Counted from the first letter of the stretch, positions 50,856-59,676 are shown. The stretch is 64,000 bases of DNA from Psychrobacillus glaciei (GCF_008973485.1 NZ_CP031223.1:3806001-3870000); one strand, 5' to 3'. Made by a program: numbers and translations. Notes: generated by a model from the sequence alone, not told the origin.

Positions 50856-51314
50856 TCACCGAAATAAAACTATTTGTACATCTCGATTTAGTAATAACAA
50901 ATATTGGTATAGCTGTGAACGGTGATGTACTAAGTGATTTATGATTTGAATAAACCATTCTGCCATACTGTATTCACTTCCCCAATACGTCTTGAATTGT
51001 CTTTCTAATTCTTCTTTAGAAAGTTCTTTATAGTAAAAAATAAGTTCCTGTATCCCTTCTAAAAAGTGTGCGATGACATTCTCAATAGTATCCGGTCTAT
51101 GCGTTTGATAATATTCCGCCATTTGCTGTTTCGAATATTTTTTTTGAATATGCAAATCTGCTCCTGGTATTTGGGAGAGATGCACACAAGCCTCCCATAT
51201 ACTCATCTTGTCCGCAATTGGACGTTTATGTAAAAGTTCATGATCTACTTGTTGAAGTAATTCTATAATTGTATTTGAAACAAATTGTAATTGTTTTATT
51301 GTATCATTGATCAT
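50856..51314 (-). CDS. DinB-family protein
   Basis: 152 residues. A four-helix DinB bundle with IWEACVHLSQIPGADLHI and NHLVHHRSQLYQYLLLL supplying the expected metal-binding histidines, and YSMAEWFIQII in the third helix. Length and motifs fit, though similarity to the other DinB protein in the window is low. The start overlaps the end of a small upstream gene by 11 bases. Ribosome site weak (AAGAG), consistent with coupling. Confidence 0.8.
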   Translation of the reverse strand: MINDTIKQLQFVSNTIIELLQQVDHELLHKRPIADKMSIWEACVHLSQIPGADLHIQKKYSKQQMAEYYQTHRPDTIENVIAHFLEGIQELIFYYKELSKEELERQFKTYWGSEYSMAEWFIQIINHLVHHRSQLYQYLLLLNRDVQIVLFR

Positions 51315-51465
51315 TTGTGCACTCTTTTCCTACTTTCGAATGCGTAAATTTTCTTACCTTCTTTTTTATATTCTCTACTCTAAGAAATCGAAGTGCTAAC
51401 CAGTCTTCATTAATTGCAATGTTTCGTACAGGTTCGAATCCTTCATTTGCAATTATATCAGTCAA
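51304..51465 (-). CDS. Small basic hypothetical protein
   Basis: 53 residues from a TTG at 51465, chosen because GAGG lies 7 bases upstream; an ATG at 51495 with AAGG is the alternative. Sequence begins MTDIIANEGFEPVRNIAINED and ends in a Lys-rich tail (VRKFTHSKVGKEC). Overlaps the following DinB gene by 11 bases, suggesting an operon. No family recognised. Confidence 0.5.
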   Translation of the reverse strand: MTDIIANEGFEPVRNIAINEDWLALRFLRVENIKKKVRKFTHSKVGKECTNDQ

Positions 51466-51586
51466 ATTTATTCCTCTTTTCATTTTTCCATTCATATTAC
51501 CTTATTTTTTTGCCAACATACAATAATACTTTCATTACATTATTTCCACCAATTAAAGTATTATAAATAGAAAGGAGTGTTTGTTA

Positions 51587-52213
51587 ATGGGTATTCATAA
51601 GTTTTTTATGAGCATGAACGATTTAGAAAGAATTATACGATGTCCCGGACGCTTTAAATTTGAAGAGCATAATGTAGCTGCTCATTCTTGGAAGGTTTCG
51701 CAATATGCGATGTTTTTTGCTACAATCGAAGAGAACAATGGTGCAACTATTAACTGGAAGTCGCTTTACGAAAAAACCATTAACCATGACTTTGCAGAAA
51801 TATTCATCGGCGACATTAAAACACCGGTGAAACATGCTTCTCCTGAACTGAAACAAATGCTTTCTCATGTGGAAGAAAAGATGATGGAAAAATTTATCTT
51901 AGACGAAATTCCAACAGAATTTCAACCAATCTTTTTCGACCGAATGAAAGAAGGAAAAGACGAAACGATTGAAGGTAGATTACTAGAACTTGCTGATAAG
52001 TTAGATCAAGTATACGAAGCTTTTGCAGAGCTACAACGAGGCAACACGGATGTAGAATTTTTGAAAATGTACGAAAATGCACTAAAGAAAATTCTTCATA
52101 TTCCACTAAAAAAAAGCATTTCTTATTTTAAAGAGGTCATGCTTCAAGATATAATAGCAGAAGAATCTGTAATAGATGTAAAGTCAATTACGCTAAAAAT
52201 TCTTGAAAATTAA
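51587..52213 (+). CDS. HD-domain nucleotidase, YfbR-like
   Basis: 208 residues from the ATG at 51587 with AAAGGAG 9 bases upstream. It begins FFMSMNDLERIIRCPGR, and the HD metal-binding residues are seen in HNVAAHSWKVSQYAMF and INHDFAEIFIGDIKTPVK, with the last Asp in LELADKLDQVYEAF. E. coli YfbR is a 5'-deoxynucleotidase for dNMPs. The same activity is plausible here, in nucleotide pool balance. Single gene, close to a GntR regulator. Confidence 0.85.
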   Translation: MGIHKFFMSMNDLERIIRCPGRFKFEEHNVAAHSWKVSQYAMFFATIEENNGATINWKSLYEKTINHDFAEIFIGDIKTPVKHASPELKQMLSHVEEKMMEKFILDEIPTEFQPIFFDRMKEGKDETIEGRLLELADKLDQVYEAFAELQRGNTDVEFLKMYENALKKILHIPLKKSISYFKEVMLQDIIAEESVIDVKSITLKILEN

Positions 52214-52281
52214 AAAAACTGTACATTAAGAATACAATATATTGTATAATACTATTAAGATAATTGAGGGAGGGTTTTCCT

Positions 52282-52926
52282 ATGCCTATACCAGTGAATC
52301 ATACAAAACCTGTTCGAACTACCGCAAAACGCCATGCTTTTAATCAGTTACAACAGTGGATAATCGACGGGACGCTTCAACCTGATGAAAAACTAAATGA
52401 TATAGAGCTTGCACAGGCTTTAGGTGTAAGTAGAACACCAATACGTGAGTCTTTGCAACTTCTAGAATCGCAAGGGTTTGTAACCATGCAACCTGGCAGA
52501 GCTACCCAAGTAACAGCTGTAGAAACGCATGATATTAATAATTTACTACCACCATTAGCAGTATTGCAAGCGCTTGCAGTAGAGCTCTCTATTCAAAATA
52601 TGGACGATGCTACGCTTGAATTGTTGGAAGAAAAGAACACGGAATTTGCCGATGCATTATATGCAAAGGAATTTACTACTGCATTAAAGGTGGATGAAGA
52701 ATTCCATCAAATTATTGTAGACAGTGCCAATAATCCTTACATACTTTCTATGATAGAGATGCTTCAAGCACATGTTCGAAGATTATTCTATTATGAAAAG
52801 ATTGTTTTAAGAGAACACTCCATCAAGCAACATGCAGAAATTATTCGTCTATTAAGAGAAAAAGATTCTCAAAAAGTAGCGGAAACAATGCGAGCAAATT
52901 GGATCTATACAATTGAAGAATTTTAA
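52282..52926 (+). CDS. GntR-family regulator, FCD type
   Basis: 214 residues from the ATG at 52282 with GGGAGGG. The N-terminal winged helix has LQQWIIDGTLQPDEKLNDIELAQ and LGVSRTPIRESLQLLESQGFV, the GntR signature. The C-terminal all-helical FCD effector domain contains DEEFHQIIVDSANNPYI and HAEIIRLLREKDSQ with metal-binding Asp/His positions. The effector and target are unknown. Followed by a terminator and the repeat-rich gap. Confidence 0.9.
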   Translation: MPIPVNHTKPVRTTAKRHAFNQLQQWIIDGTLQPDEKLNDIELAQALGVSRTPIRESLQLLESQGFVTMQPGRATQVTAVETHDINNLLPPLAVLQALAVELSIQNMDDATLELLEEKNTEFADALYAKEFTTALKVDEEFHQIIVDSANNPYILSMIEMLQAHVRRLFYYEKIVLREHSIKQHAEIIRLLREKDSQKVAETMRANWIYTIEEF

Positions 52927-52933
52927 TAGAAAC

Positions 52934-52965
52934 AAGCCCTTGATGATTAATCAAGGGCTTTAAAA
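52934..52965 (+). terminator. Terminator of the GntR-type gene
   Basis: AAGCCCTTGAT (52934-52944) pairs with ATCAAGGGCTT (52950-52960), then TAAAA. Short T run. Confidence 0.75.
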
Positions 52966-53143
52966 CTCTACATTTGTATCTGTACGTTTTCAGTTCGCTC
53001 TGGACGAAATTATCACCACATCATAACCGTTGAATAAGGATGGGAGATCGCAATATAAAAAGGTACATTTTCGAGAACTTCGCTGTTATATATATGCGCA
53101 ATTTTATATAGTGCGCAACATGGAATCTAAATAGTAACCACCG

Positions 53144-53259
53144 GGATTTAGCGCTCTGGTATTCGCTTTCCGCGGGCGTTGCCTTAGCCTCCTCGCTTCG
53201 CTGTGGGGTCTTCGGCTAACGCTATTCCCGCAGGAGTCTCATACCGCCGCGCTAAATCC
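53144..53259. repeat. GC-rich palindromic intergenic repeat 1
   Basis: Ends GGATTTAGCGC and GCGCTAAATCC are exact inverted copies. The inside holds CGCTTTCCGCGGGCG and ACGCTATTCCCGCAG (53219-53233), the second found again at 59638-59652. Much more GC-rich than its surroundings. Similar elements are, as I recall, dispersed in Bacillaceae genomes. The 112-residue open reading frame crossing it is not a gene. Confidence 0.8.
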
Positions 53260-53539
53260 ACATTATGTAGTATTCTATAAAATAAAAACCGATAAGTGAA
53301 TAAGCTAAAAAATACGCTTTGAATGTGACCACTGTCTCTTAATATAGCTTTTACTTGGCATGGGATAACACTTATAAAATGTCCACTACATAAATTGCAC
53401 ATAACGGTAGTTATCTTGCAATTAGCAAAAAGTGGCATCGTCTTATGATAGAAAGCACCTATCCTATGGTAACGAGTCCCTTTTTGAGCTTTTCGCGACG
53501 GCACACACAGAATAGCCAACAAGCTACGTTGATTGTAGC

Positions 53540-53635
53540 GGAAGGGCGGCGACTCCTGCCGGATGAGTGAGGCAGATGAGCCATCTCAAACGACGCGAAT
53601 GCGGCGGAGATGGCTCATCGCTCACCCGGCGGAAA
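53540..53635. repeat. GC-rich palindromic intergenic repeat 2
   Basis: GATGAGCCATCTC (53575-53587) and GAGATGGCTCATC (53607-53619) form a perfect 13-bp stem, extended outside by GCCGG/CCGGC. The left flank GGCGACTCCTGCCGG is a reverse-oriented relative of the GCAGGAGTC segment in repeat 1. Confidence 0.75.
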
Positions 53636-53701
53636 TCCTATCGGAAACTAACTAATGCGCACTATATAAACAATGTGAAGTTACGATGCTAAAAAAATAT
53701 A

Positions 53702-53728
53702 GAGGGATGCAACAATGTCGCATTCCTC
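53702..53728 (-). terminator. Possible brnQ terminator
   Basis: On the minus strand GAGGAATGC pairs with GCATCCCTC, with one mismatch, then TATATTTTTTT. It lies about 165 bases after the brnQ stop. From 53729 to 53890 I see only AT-rich DNA. Confidence 0.5.
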
Positions 53729-53890
53729 CACATTATGGAATCCTTGAAATGATGTATAACTAGTTCAGTATAAAGTACTCTATTACAAGATTAAGTAATA
53801 ATTTACTGTTCTTTATTGACTGATCAACAGACCTGTAATTATCTAGTAATTCACTGGATATTTTTACTTAATCAACAAGTGTGAAGACTT

Positions 53891-55231
53891 TTATCTCTTT
53901 TGCATTCTTCCGATAACACCTGTAACTAGGGTTACAACTAAGAAAGGGATTAACCATCCAAGACCAACACCGTAAAACGGCAAATAGTTTTCATAAAAGA
54001 ACACTATTGGATTCATCCATCCGAAATAGTCAATTTCTAGAGAACCACATAAAGCCTTCAAACCATCAATCACACTGATTAAAAATGTGACAAACATAAC
54101 ACTTACATAAACAAGCCGCGCATGTATAAATAGCGGTGAAAGAAACGTTAACAAGATTAATACAATCGCTAATGGATAAAGTAGCATTAATACTGGGATT
54201 GAGTATATGATGATATTTGATAGTCCAAAGTTAGCAATAATACAAGTAAAGACGCTGATGAAAACTACAAATGATTTATAGCTTATTTTAGGCATTAACG
54301 TATGAAAATACTCTCCACAAGCTGTTGTTAGACCAATACTAGTAGTCAAACAAGCTAATAAGATAATGATCGATAAGAGAATGGCTCCAAATGATCCAAA
54401 ATAATGCTCGGACGCATTACTCAAAACTGGACCTCCGTTTGCAAAAATGCCAAAAAGCTCTGTACTTGTTGCTCCTAAATAGGCAATACCTGCATAAATA
54501 ACACCTAAAAAAAAGATGGCAATCCCGCTAGACTTAGCTGTAGCAGCAATTATTTCTTTTGTCGAAGTTATCCCCATTGAACGAACAGCATTGATTACGA
54601 TAATTCCGAATACTAAAGAACCTATAGCATCCATTGTATTGTAGCCTTCTGTAAAACCAGTCATAAATGCATTATCTACATAACTTCCATGAGGTGATTC
54701 AAATCCCCCCATCGGTTTAATGAAAACAAATAATAGTAAAATGAATAATCCAATAATAATCCCAGGGGATAAATACTTCCCTACATTGTCCACAATTTTA
54801 GATGGATTAAGTGAAAACAAAAGCGTAACCCCAAAGAATATAATTGTAAATATTAATAATCCTATCTTCGCATGATCAGCACTCATAAACGGCAAGATTC
54901 CAACTTCAAAAGAAACCGCACCTGTTCGTGGTAATGCAAAAAACGGTCCGATCGTTAAGTATAATATAGTTGTAAAAAATACACCGAATATTGGATGTAC
55001 TCTACTAGATAAGTCTTGCAAATTTTCACTTCCTGAAAAGCCCATTGCGAGTGTACCTAAGAAAGGTAGTCCAATTCCAGTTATCAAAAATCCAATCACC
55101 GCTGGCCATACATTTGTACCAGCATTCTGCCCTAAACTTGCAGGAAAAATGAGGTTCCCTGCTCCGAAAAATAATGCAAATAACATCACTCCAATTACAA
55201 GATAATTGGTAAATGATAATTTTTTGTTCAT
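53891..55231 (-). CDS. brnQ: Branched-chain amino acid:cation symporter BrnQ
   Basis: 446 residues, 12 spans. Opening FTNYLVIGVMLFALFFGAGNLIFP is the family hallmark. Other segments include PVIGFLITGIGLPFLG-like, GPFFALPRTGAVSFE and FTEGYNTMDAIGSLVFGIIV. It takes up Leu, Ile and Val with Na+ or H+. GGAGG site at the start. It is divergent from the T-box MFS gene, with a direct repeat in the region between. Confidence 0.93.
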   Translation of the reverse strand: MNKKLSFTNYLVIGVMLFALFFGAGNLIFPASLGQNAGTNVWPAVIGFLITGIGLPFLGTLAMGFSGSENLQDLSSRVHPIFGVFFTTILYLTIGPFFALPRTGAVSFEVGILPFMSADHAKIGLLIFTIIFFGVTLLFSLNPSKIVDNVGKYLSPGIIIGLFILLLFVFIKPMGGFESPHGSYVDNAFMTGFTEGYNTMDAIGSLVFGIIVINAVRSMGITSTKEIIAATAKSSGIAIFFLGVIYAGIAYLGATSTELFGIFANGGPVLSNASEHYFGSFGAILLSIIILLACLTTSIGLTTACGEYFHTLMPKISYKSFVVFISVFTCIIANFGLSNIIIYSIPVLMLLYPLAIVLILLTFLSPLFIHARLVYVSVMFVTFLISVIDGLKALCGSLEIDYFGWMNPIVFFYENYLPFYGVGLGWLIPFLVVTLVTGVIGRMQKR

Positions 55232-55326
55232 TTAATTTGCCTCCTAATGATAAACAATCATTTTTGTTTCTGCTATATTTCCTCTTTGATGAATGCAATT
55301 CAAATGATTTCTGTCATTTCTCCAGC

Positions 55327-55381
55327 ATGCAATATATCAGAACTGATGATACTATGTATAAACACAGAATGCAATATATCA
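55327..55381. repeat. 13-bp direct repeat upstream of brnQ
   Basis: ATGCAATATATCA at 55327-55339 and 55369-55381, starts 42 bases apart (two times 21). It lies about 100 bases ahead of brnQ and may hold regulator sites. Confidence 0.6.
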
Positions 55382-55479
55382 TATTAAGTTTATAGGATAT
55401 TGATGTTATTATAATAGTATATTTCACTTTTAACATTTACATAATTACCTTAATTATGCTACTATTAGTGAAATTTAAA

Positions 55480-55786
55480 TGCGATGAAGAGAAGAGTAAA
55501 TACACAAATTCTTTTGCAGAGAGCTCCAGTTGCTGAAAAGGAGCATGAATTGTTTATTGAACCAAACCTCTGAGCATTACATCGGAACCTTGCATTTGGG
55601 GATGGTGTAACGGGAGCTCCCGTTATAGGGCTTAGGTAATCGCATATCTTTTAACATGAGCTTAATTGATTTGCTGTACCGAATGAGATTAATATGGAGA
55701 CATATTAATAAACTGGGGTGGTACCACGACGACTTTTAAAATCTCGTCCCCAAGACATTAGTCTTGGGGGTGAGATTTTTTTATTT
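55480..55786 (+). promoter_or_regulatory. T-box riboswitch with terminator, upstream of an MFS gene
   Basis: Stem I elements: GATGAAGAGAAGAGTA (k-turn type) at 55483-55498, AGAGAG with a distal CTCCAGTTGCTGAAAAGGAG hairpin, and TTGAA-CCA-AACCTCTGAG closing the specifier loop. The T-box sequence GGGGTGGTACCACG is at 55715-55728. The terminator follows as CTCGTCCCCAAGAC with GTCTTGGGGGTGAG and seven T. The specifier reads CCA (proline) if aligned after GAA. The T-box TGGT would pair with discriminator base A73. A TTTACA/TACTAT promoter lies at 55435-55466. Confidence 0.92.
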
Positions 55787-55814
55787 GCACTTTTTTCTAT
55801 GAAGGGAGAACATA

Positions 55815-57053
55815 ATGGAATTCAAAAAATTATTATTAGCTTGGAAGTATCCATCCATCTTATTATTTGGCATTGGAATTTCAAATTTTGGCGCATGGGT
55901 TTATTTAATTGCTCTAAATCTAATTGTATTAGATATGACCAACTCTCCACTTGCAGTATCAGGGCTTTATATAGTTAAACCTTTAGCTACATTGTTTACG
56001 AATACGTGGACTGGTAGCGTAATTGACCGTATTAATAAACGTAACCTTATGGTTGTCCTTGATTTGTTTCGTGCAATATTTATAGCAGTACTACCTTTTG
56101 TTTCTTCTATTTGGATTATATATGCACTCGTTTTTGTAATAAATATGGCAAGATCAATTTTTGAACCAACTTCCATGATCTATATAACAAAGTTAATACC
56201 ACTTCAACAAAGAAAACGTTTTAATTCCTTAAGGAGCTTAATAGACTCTGGAGCATTTCTAATTGGTCCAGCTATAGCAGGTGTTTTATTTTTAATAGGC
56301 ACACCAATTTTAGCAATTTACATTAATGCTATAGCTCTACTATTATCAGGAATAATCACTTTGTTTATGCCTAATCTTGAAAAGGGGAATATCCTCGAAT
56401 CATCTGATAACTATTTATCATGGAGTGTAATCAAAAAAGATTGGGGTGTTGTTTTAAACTTTAGTCGTAAACACGTTTATATTATGCTTATTTACGTTTT
56501 ATTTAGTTGCACAATGGTAATGGCAACAGCTATCGATTCTCAAGAAGCTGCATTTGCTAAAGCAGTGCTTTTTTTATCTGATGGAGAGTACGGCTTCCTT
56601 GTAAGTATTGCGGGGGCAGGCATTATTGTAGGGGCTCTTGTAAATGCAATGTTTATAACTAAAATAGGAATATCTTTGCTAATTGGAGCTGGCTCCGTAT
56701 TTGTTTCTATTGGTTATATTGTTTACGCCTATTCCAGTTCATTTTCTATAGCAGCAGTAGGATTTTTTATCCTTGCCTTTTCTCTAGCTTTCGCAAATAC
56801 AGGATTTCATACATTTTATCAAAACAATTTTCCAATTGATATGATGGGGAGAATAGGAAGTATATATGGGTTATTTGAAGCGTTATTAATCATTATTGTT
56901 ACTATAATATTTGGCATATCCGCTCAACTTAGTTCCATTCAATTTGTTGTCATCATTGGCTCTATACTCATGTTACTTATCACAATTTTATTGTTATTTT
57001 TTAGCTTGTTACCTTCGAAAAGCGGGCATTATGAAGATATATGTATAAAATGA
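55815..57053 (+). CDS. MFS permease under T-box control
   Basis: 412 residues, about 12 spans, with AAGGGAG at the start. Beginning FKKLLLAWKYPSILLFGIGI and the motif-A-like segment WTGSVIDRINKRNLMVVLD are as in the enterobactin exporter-like/MFS_3 group. The first half has arginine at ARSIFEPTSMIY. The substrate is not evident. Control by an uncharged-tRNA-sensing T-box, apparently for proline, implies transport of that amino acid or of a related peptide. Divergent from brnQ. Ends with a hairpin at 57105. Confidence 0.82.
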   Translation: MEFKKLLLAWKYPSILLFGIGISNFGAWVYLIALNLIVLDMTNSPLAVSGLYIVKPLATLFTNTWTGSVIDRINKRNLMVVLDLFRAIFIAVLPFVSSIWIIYALVFVINMARSIFEPTSMIYITKLIPLQQRKRFNSLRSLIDSGAFLIGPAIAGVLFLIGTPILAIYINAIALLLSGIITLFMPNLEKGNILESSDNYLSWSVIKKDWGVVLNFSRKHVYIMLIYVLFSCTMVMATAIDSQEAAFAKAVLFLSDGEYGFLVSIAGAGIIVGALVNAMFITKIGISLLIGAGSVFVSIGYIVYAYSSSFSIAAVGFFILAFSLAFANTGFHTFYQNNFPIDMMGRIGSIYGLFEALLIIIVTIIFGISAQLSSIQFVVIIGSILMLLITILLLFFSLLPSKSGHYEDICIK

Positions 57054-57104
57054 AGATTGCAATTTACTTAGTTTCAAATTGAATAAAAAGTTTATCAGAA
57101 TGAC

Positions 57105-57141
57105 GAAAGTTGCTCTTCACATATAATGTGGGAGCAACTTC
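57105..57141. terminator. Hairpin between convergent MFS genes
   Basis: GAAAGTTGCTCTTCACAT pairs with ATGTGGGAGCAACTTC with two mismatches. The T run expected after a terminator is missing on both strands (A-rich on plus). Confidence 0.5.
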
Positions 57142-57168
57142 AAAAAAATAAAAAGGTACTCTTTTCTA

Positions 57169-58383
57169 TTATTGATTTGTCGTAACTTTCCGATCTTTAG
57201 GCAATGCGATTGCTACAAGTCCAATAAGTGGAAGTGTGGAAACAACAATCATTGTCGTATAAACCCCTACATGATCCATCAAAATACCAATAACAACTGC
57301 TCCTATCGCTCCCATTCCAAATGCAAGCCCAACAGTTAAACCTGCCATTGTGCCAATTTTACTTGGTACAAGCTCTTGTGCGTAAACGACGGTCACTGAA
57401 AAACTGAGCATGAGGAAGAATCCAATAACTATTAGTAATAACACCACTGCCCAAATTGGAACATACGGCAATATTAAACACAAAGGAATCGGCACTGCCA
57501 TAGATAGTAAAATAACATTTCTTCTACCTAGACGATCCGCCATTGGCCCACCAAAGAAAGTGCCAACTGCTCCCAAAGCTAGAAAGATGAATATTAATAA
57601 TTGCCCTTCTTTGATTGTTAAACTGTAGTTTTTCATCAAGTGAAAAATATAAAAGTTAGTCATATTCGTTACGTAGAATGATCTTGCGAAAATAATAATC
57701 ATCAGAAGTGATAAAGCAATTCCTATCTGTTTTTTAGACAGTACTGGCAATGAGGAAAGAATCGCTTTTTTCCTTTTTGAAAACTTTTCTTCCTCCAATT
57801 GCTTCTTATACCATTTTGAGATTTTAGATAATAAAAATATTCCAGCAGCCGCTACAATTAAAAAAAGTGCTGCACCTTTTTGACCTAATGGCACTAAAAT
57901 AAAGGCACTGATAAGAGGTGCTAATGCTTGTCCAGAATTTCCACCTACTTGGTAAATAGACTGTGAAAGTCCTCTTTTAGAACCTGCCGCCATATAGGAA
58001 ACTCGAGAACCTTCGGGATGAAATACCGCAGAGCCAAGTCCAAGGAATATTACGGATACTAGAATCACCCAGTACTGAGGTGCAAAAGCGAGTCCAGCCA
58101 TACCGAAAAAAGAACTAATCATTCCAAGTGGGAGTGCGTATGGCATCGGTTTTTTATCACTAATAAATCCAACAACTGGTTGTAAAACAGATGCAACAAT
58201 ATTTAACATAAAAGATATTAATCCTAATTGGGTGAATGTTAAACCTATCTCTTTTTCCAAAACAGGAAACATTGCAGGAATCACAGATTGCAATGAGTCA
58301 TTAAATAAATGGCAGACACTAATAGCAAACATGATTGGATAAACAGGATTACTAATTTTATGCGAAGCATTTGATGTAGACAT
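57169..58383 (-). CDS. fsr: MFS transporter, fosmidomycin-resistance (Fsr) type
   Basis: 404 residues, 12 spans. The Fsr hallmarks are SVCHLFNDSLQSVIPAMFPV in TM1, GFISDKKPMPYALPLG after TM2 and FLGLGSAVFHPEGSRVSYMA in the third/fourth span. SIYQVGGNSGQALAPLI follows. E. coli Fsr exports fosmidomycin, but the normal role is unknown. The ribosome site is weak (GTGAAGAAA). Confidence 0.88.
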   Translation of the reverse strand: MSTSNASHKISNPVYPIMFAISVCHLFNDSLQSVIPAMFPVLEKEIGLTFTQLGLISFMLNIVASVLQPVVGFISDKKPMPYALPLGMISSFFGMAGLAFAPQYWVILVSVIFLGLGSAVFHPEGSRVSYMAAGSKRGLSQSIYQVGGNSGQALAPLISAFILVPLGQKGAALFLIVAAAGIFLLSKISKWYKKQLEEEKFSKRKKAILSSLPVLSKKQIGIALSLLMIIIFARSFYVTNMTNFYIFHLMKNYSLTIKEGQLLIFIFLALGAVGTFFGGPMADRLGRRNVILLSMAVPIPLCLILPYVPIWAVVLLLIVIGFFLMLSFSVTVVYAQELVPSKIGTMAGLTVGLAFGMGAIGAVVIGILMDHVGVYTTMIVVSTLPLIGLVAIALPKDRKVTTNQ

Positions 58384-58535
58384 ATTTTTTCTTCACGCTC
58401 TTTCACTTGTTGAATTTTGTTAATGGATTCATTATAACGCAAAAGTCAATTCTAACCCGGAAGAAAAAAGGATAGTTCGAACTCTTTTGGAAATACTATA
58501 TTGGAGAACTTTAATTTACAAAGGAGTTTAGATAA

Positions 58536-59243
58536 ATGAAAAATTTATTTGATATTCACTTTTGGGAAATGATTATACGTACGACAGTTTCTTTTGCAAC
58601 CCTCCTTTTACTTGCTAGGATATTAGGGAAAAAACAACTTAGTCAACTAACGTTTTTCCATTATATTACTGGTATTACGATTGGTTCCATTGCTTCCGAA
58701 ATTGCAGCCCAAAAGGAAACTCCATTTATCGATGGTTATATCGCTCTTATCTGGTGGGCAATACTTACATTAGTCATGAGTTACATTACGTTAAAATCGA
58801 CAAAAGCACGTACGCTAGTCGACGATAATCCTACGATTGTTATTAAAGATGGAGAAATTTCCGTTAAGTCCATAAAGAAAGCGCGATTACATATGGATGA
58901 TGTATTAATGATGCTTCGTGAACAATCTATATTCTCCATTCAAGACGTTCATTATGCAGTGCTCGAAACGAACGGAAAATTAAGTGTCTTTAAAAAAGTA
59001 GCGCAACAAGAAGCAACCAAACTCGATGTAAAAGCGGATGTATCACTGCCAACCTATATGCCTTCTGAAATCATCTCAGATGGGGTAATTGTTTACAAAA
59101 ACCTGGAGGAATTAGACTTAACGGAGGAGTGGGTGATGAAAAAACTTCGGAAGCAAGGCATTGATTCGGTAGAAGAAGTTTATTACGCTCAGCTCCAAAC
59201 AAATGGATCTCTATATGTGAGCTTGCGAAAAAATGGGATATAA
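58536..59243 (+). CDS. DUF421 membrane protein, YetF family
   Basis: 235 residues with AAAGGAG. Three N-terminal helices (IIRTTVSFATLLLLARILGKK, then FFHYITGITIGSIASEIA, then IALIWWAILTLVMSYITL) are followed by two small cytoplasmic mixed alpha/beta domains (NPTIVIKDGEISVKSIKKARL; EEVYYAQLQTNGSLYVSL). B. subtilis has several (YetF, YrbG, YdfS and others), spore-associated or of unknown function. It is the intact paralogue of the decayed gene at 44343. Single gene. Confidence 0.9.
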   Translation: MKNLFDIHFWEMIIRTTVSFATLLLLARILGKKQLSQLTFFHYITGITIGSIASEIAAQKETPFIDGYIALIWWAILTLVMSYITLKSTKARTLVDDNPTIVIKDGEISVKSIKKARLHMDDVLMMLREQSIFSIQDVHYAVLETNGKLSVFKKVAQQEATKLDVKADVSLPTYMPSEIISDGVIVYKNLEELDLTEEWVMKKLRKQGIDSVEEVYYAQLQTNGSLYVSLRKNGI

Positions 59244-59439
59244 GAAAAGTGCAAGCGTTCTTAAGTGCATTATGTCTTCTCTATTTCCCGAGTACTATTT
59301 ATTCGAAAGCGAGACCAATTTTAATTTACCCGCGACTAATTGGAAGGCATTGAAAAATAGCGAGTGGAATGACGCTATAAATTTAGCTACCTCTTCCGGA
59401 TTTCTAGCAACCCAATTCATATACTTTCTCTTAAGGAAA

Positions 59440-59466
59440 ACCGGGCAAAAAACGCCCGGTCCTTTT
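59440..59466 (+). terminator. Hairpin downstream of the DUF421 gene
   Basis: ACCGGGC (59440-59446) pairs with GCCCGGT (59454-59460), then CCTTTT. It lies 200 bases after the stop; the stretch between is non-coding apart from a possible weak 21-bp repeat. Confidence 0.7.
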
Positions 59467-59496
59467 AAGAAGAGTAACTTAGAAATACCACCTGAT

Positions 59497-59676
59497 TTCC
59501 GCTATGGCGGACGCTTTTCGCGGGCATGGCTTCAGTCTCCTAGGCCAACAGGATGTTGGTCATGTAGGCGTTGCCTCAGGGAAGAGGCGTCTTTAGCCTT
59601 CCTTCCCTCTCCTGCGTTTCTGCGGGGCCTTCCGCTCACGCTATTCCCGCAGAAGTCGCCGCCGCCGCCTCCGCTC
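59497..59676. repeat. GC-rich palindromic intergenic repeat 3
   Basis: A GC-rich block in AT-rich DNA containing ACGCTTTTCGCGGGC, a CCAACAGGATGTTGG inner hairpin and ACGCTATTCCCGCAG (59638-59652), shared exactly with repeat 1. Same element family, longer by an internal insert. The open reading frame crossing 59233-59808 is a product of this repeat, not a gene. Confidence 0.8.

Larger units (their letters stand above)
53103..53670. mobile_element. Candidate non-coding element with 15-bp terminal inverted repeats (MITE-like)
   Basis: TTTATATAGTGCGCA (53103-53117) and its exact reverse complement (53656-53670) bound a 568-base non-coding segment. CAAT flanks both ends directly (53099-53102 and 53671-53674), like a 4-bp target duplication. 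Inside lie two GC-rich palindromic repeats. No transposase is encoded. Activity and mobility are inferred from the ends only. Confidence 0.5.

Noticed and set aside
53184-53522. 112-codon open reading frame on the minus strand
   Set aside because: It runs through a GC-rich palindromic repeat and has no ribosome site.
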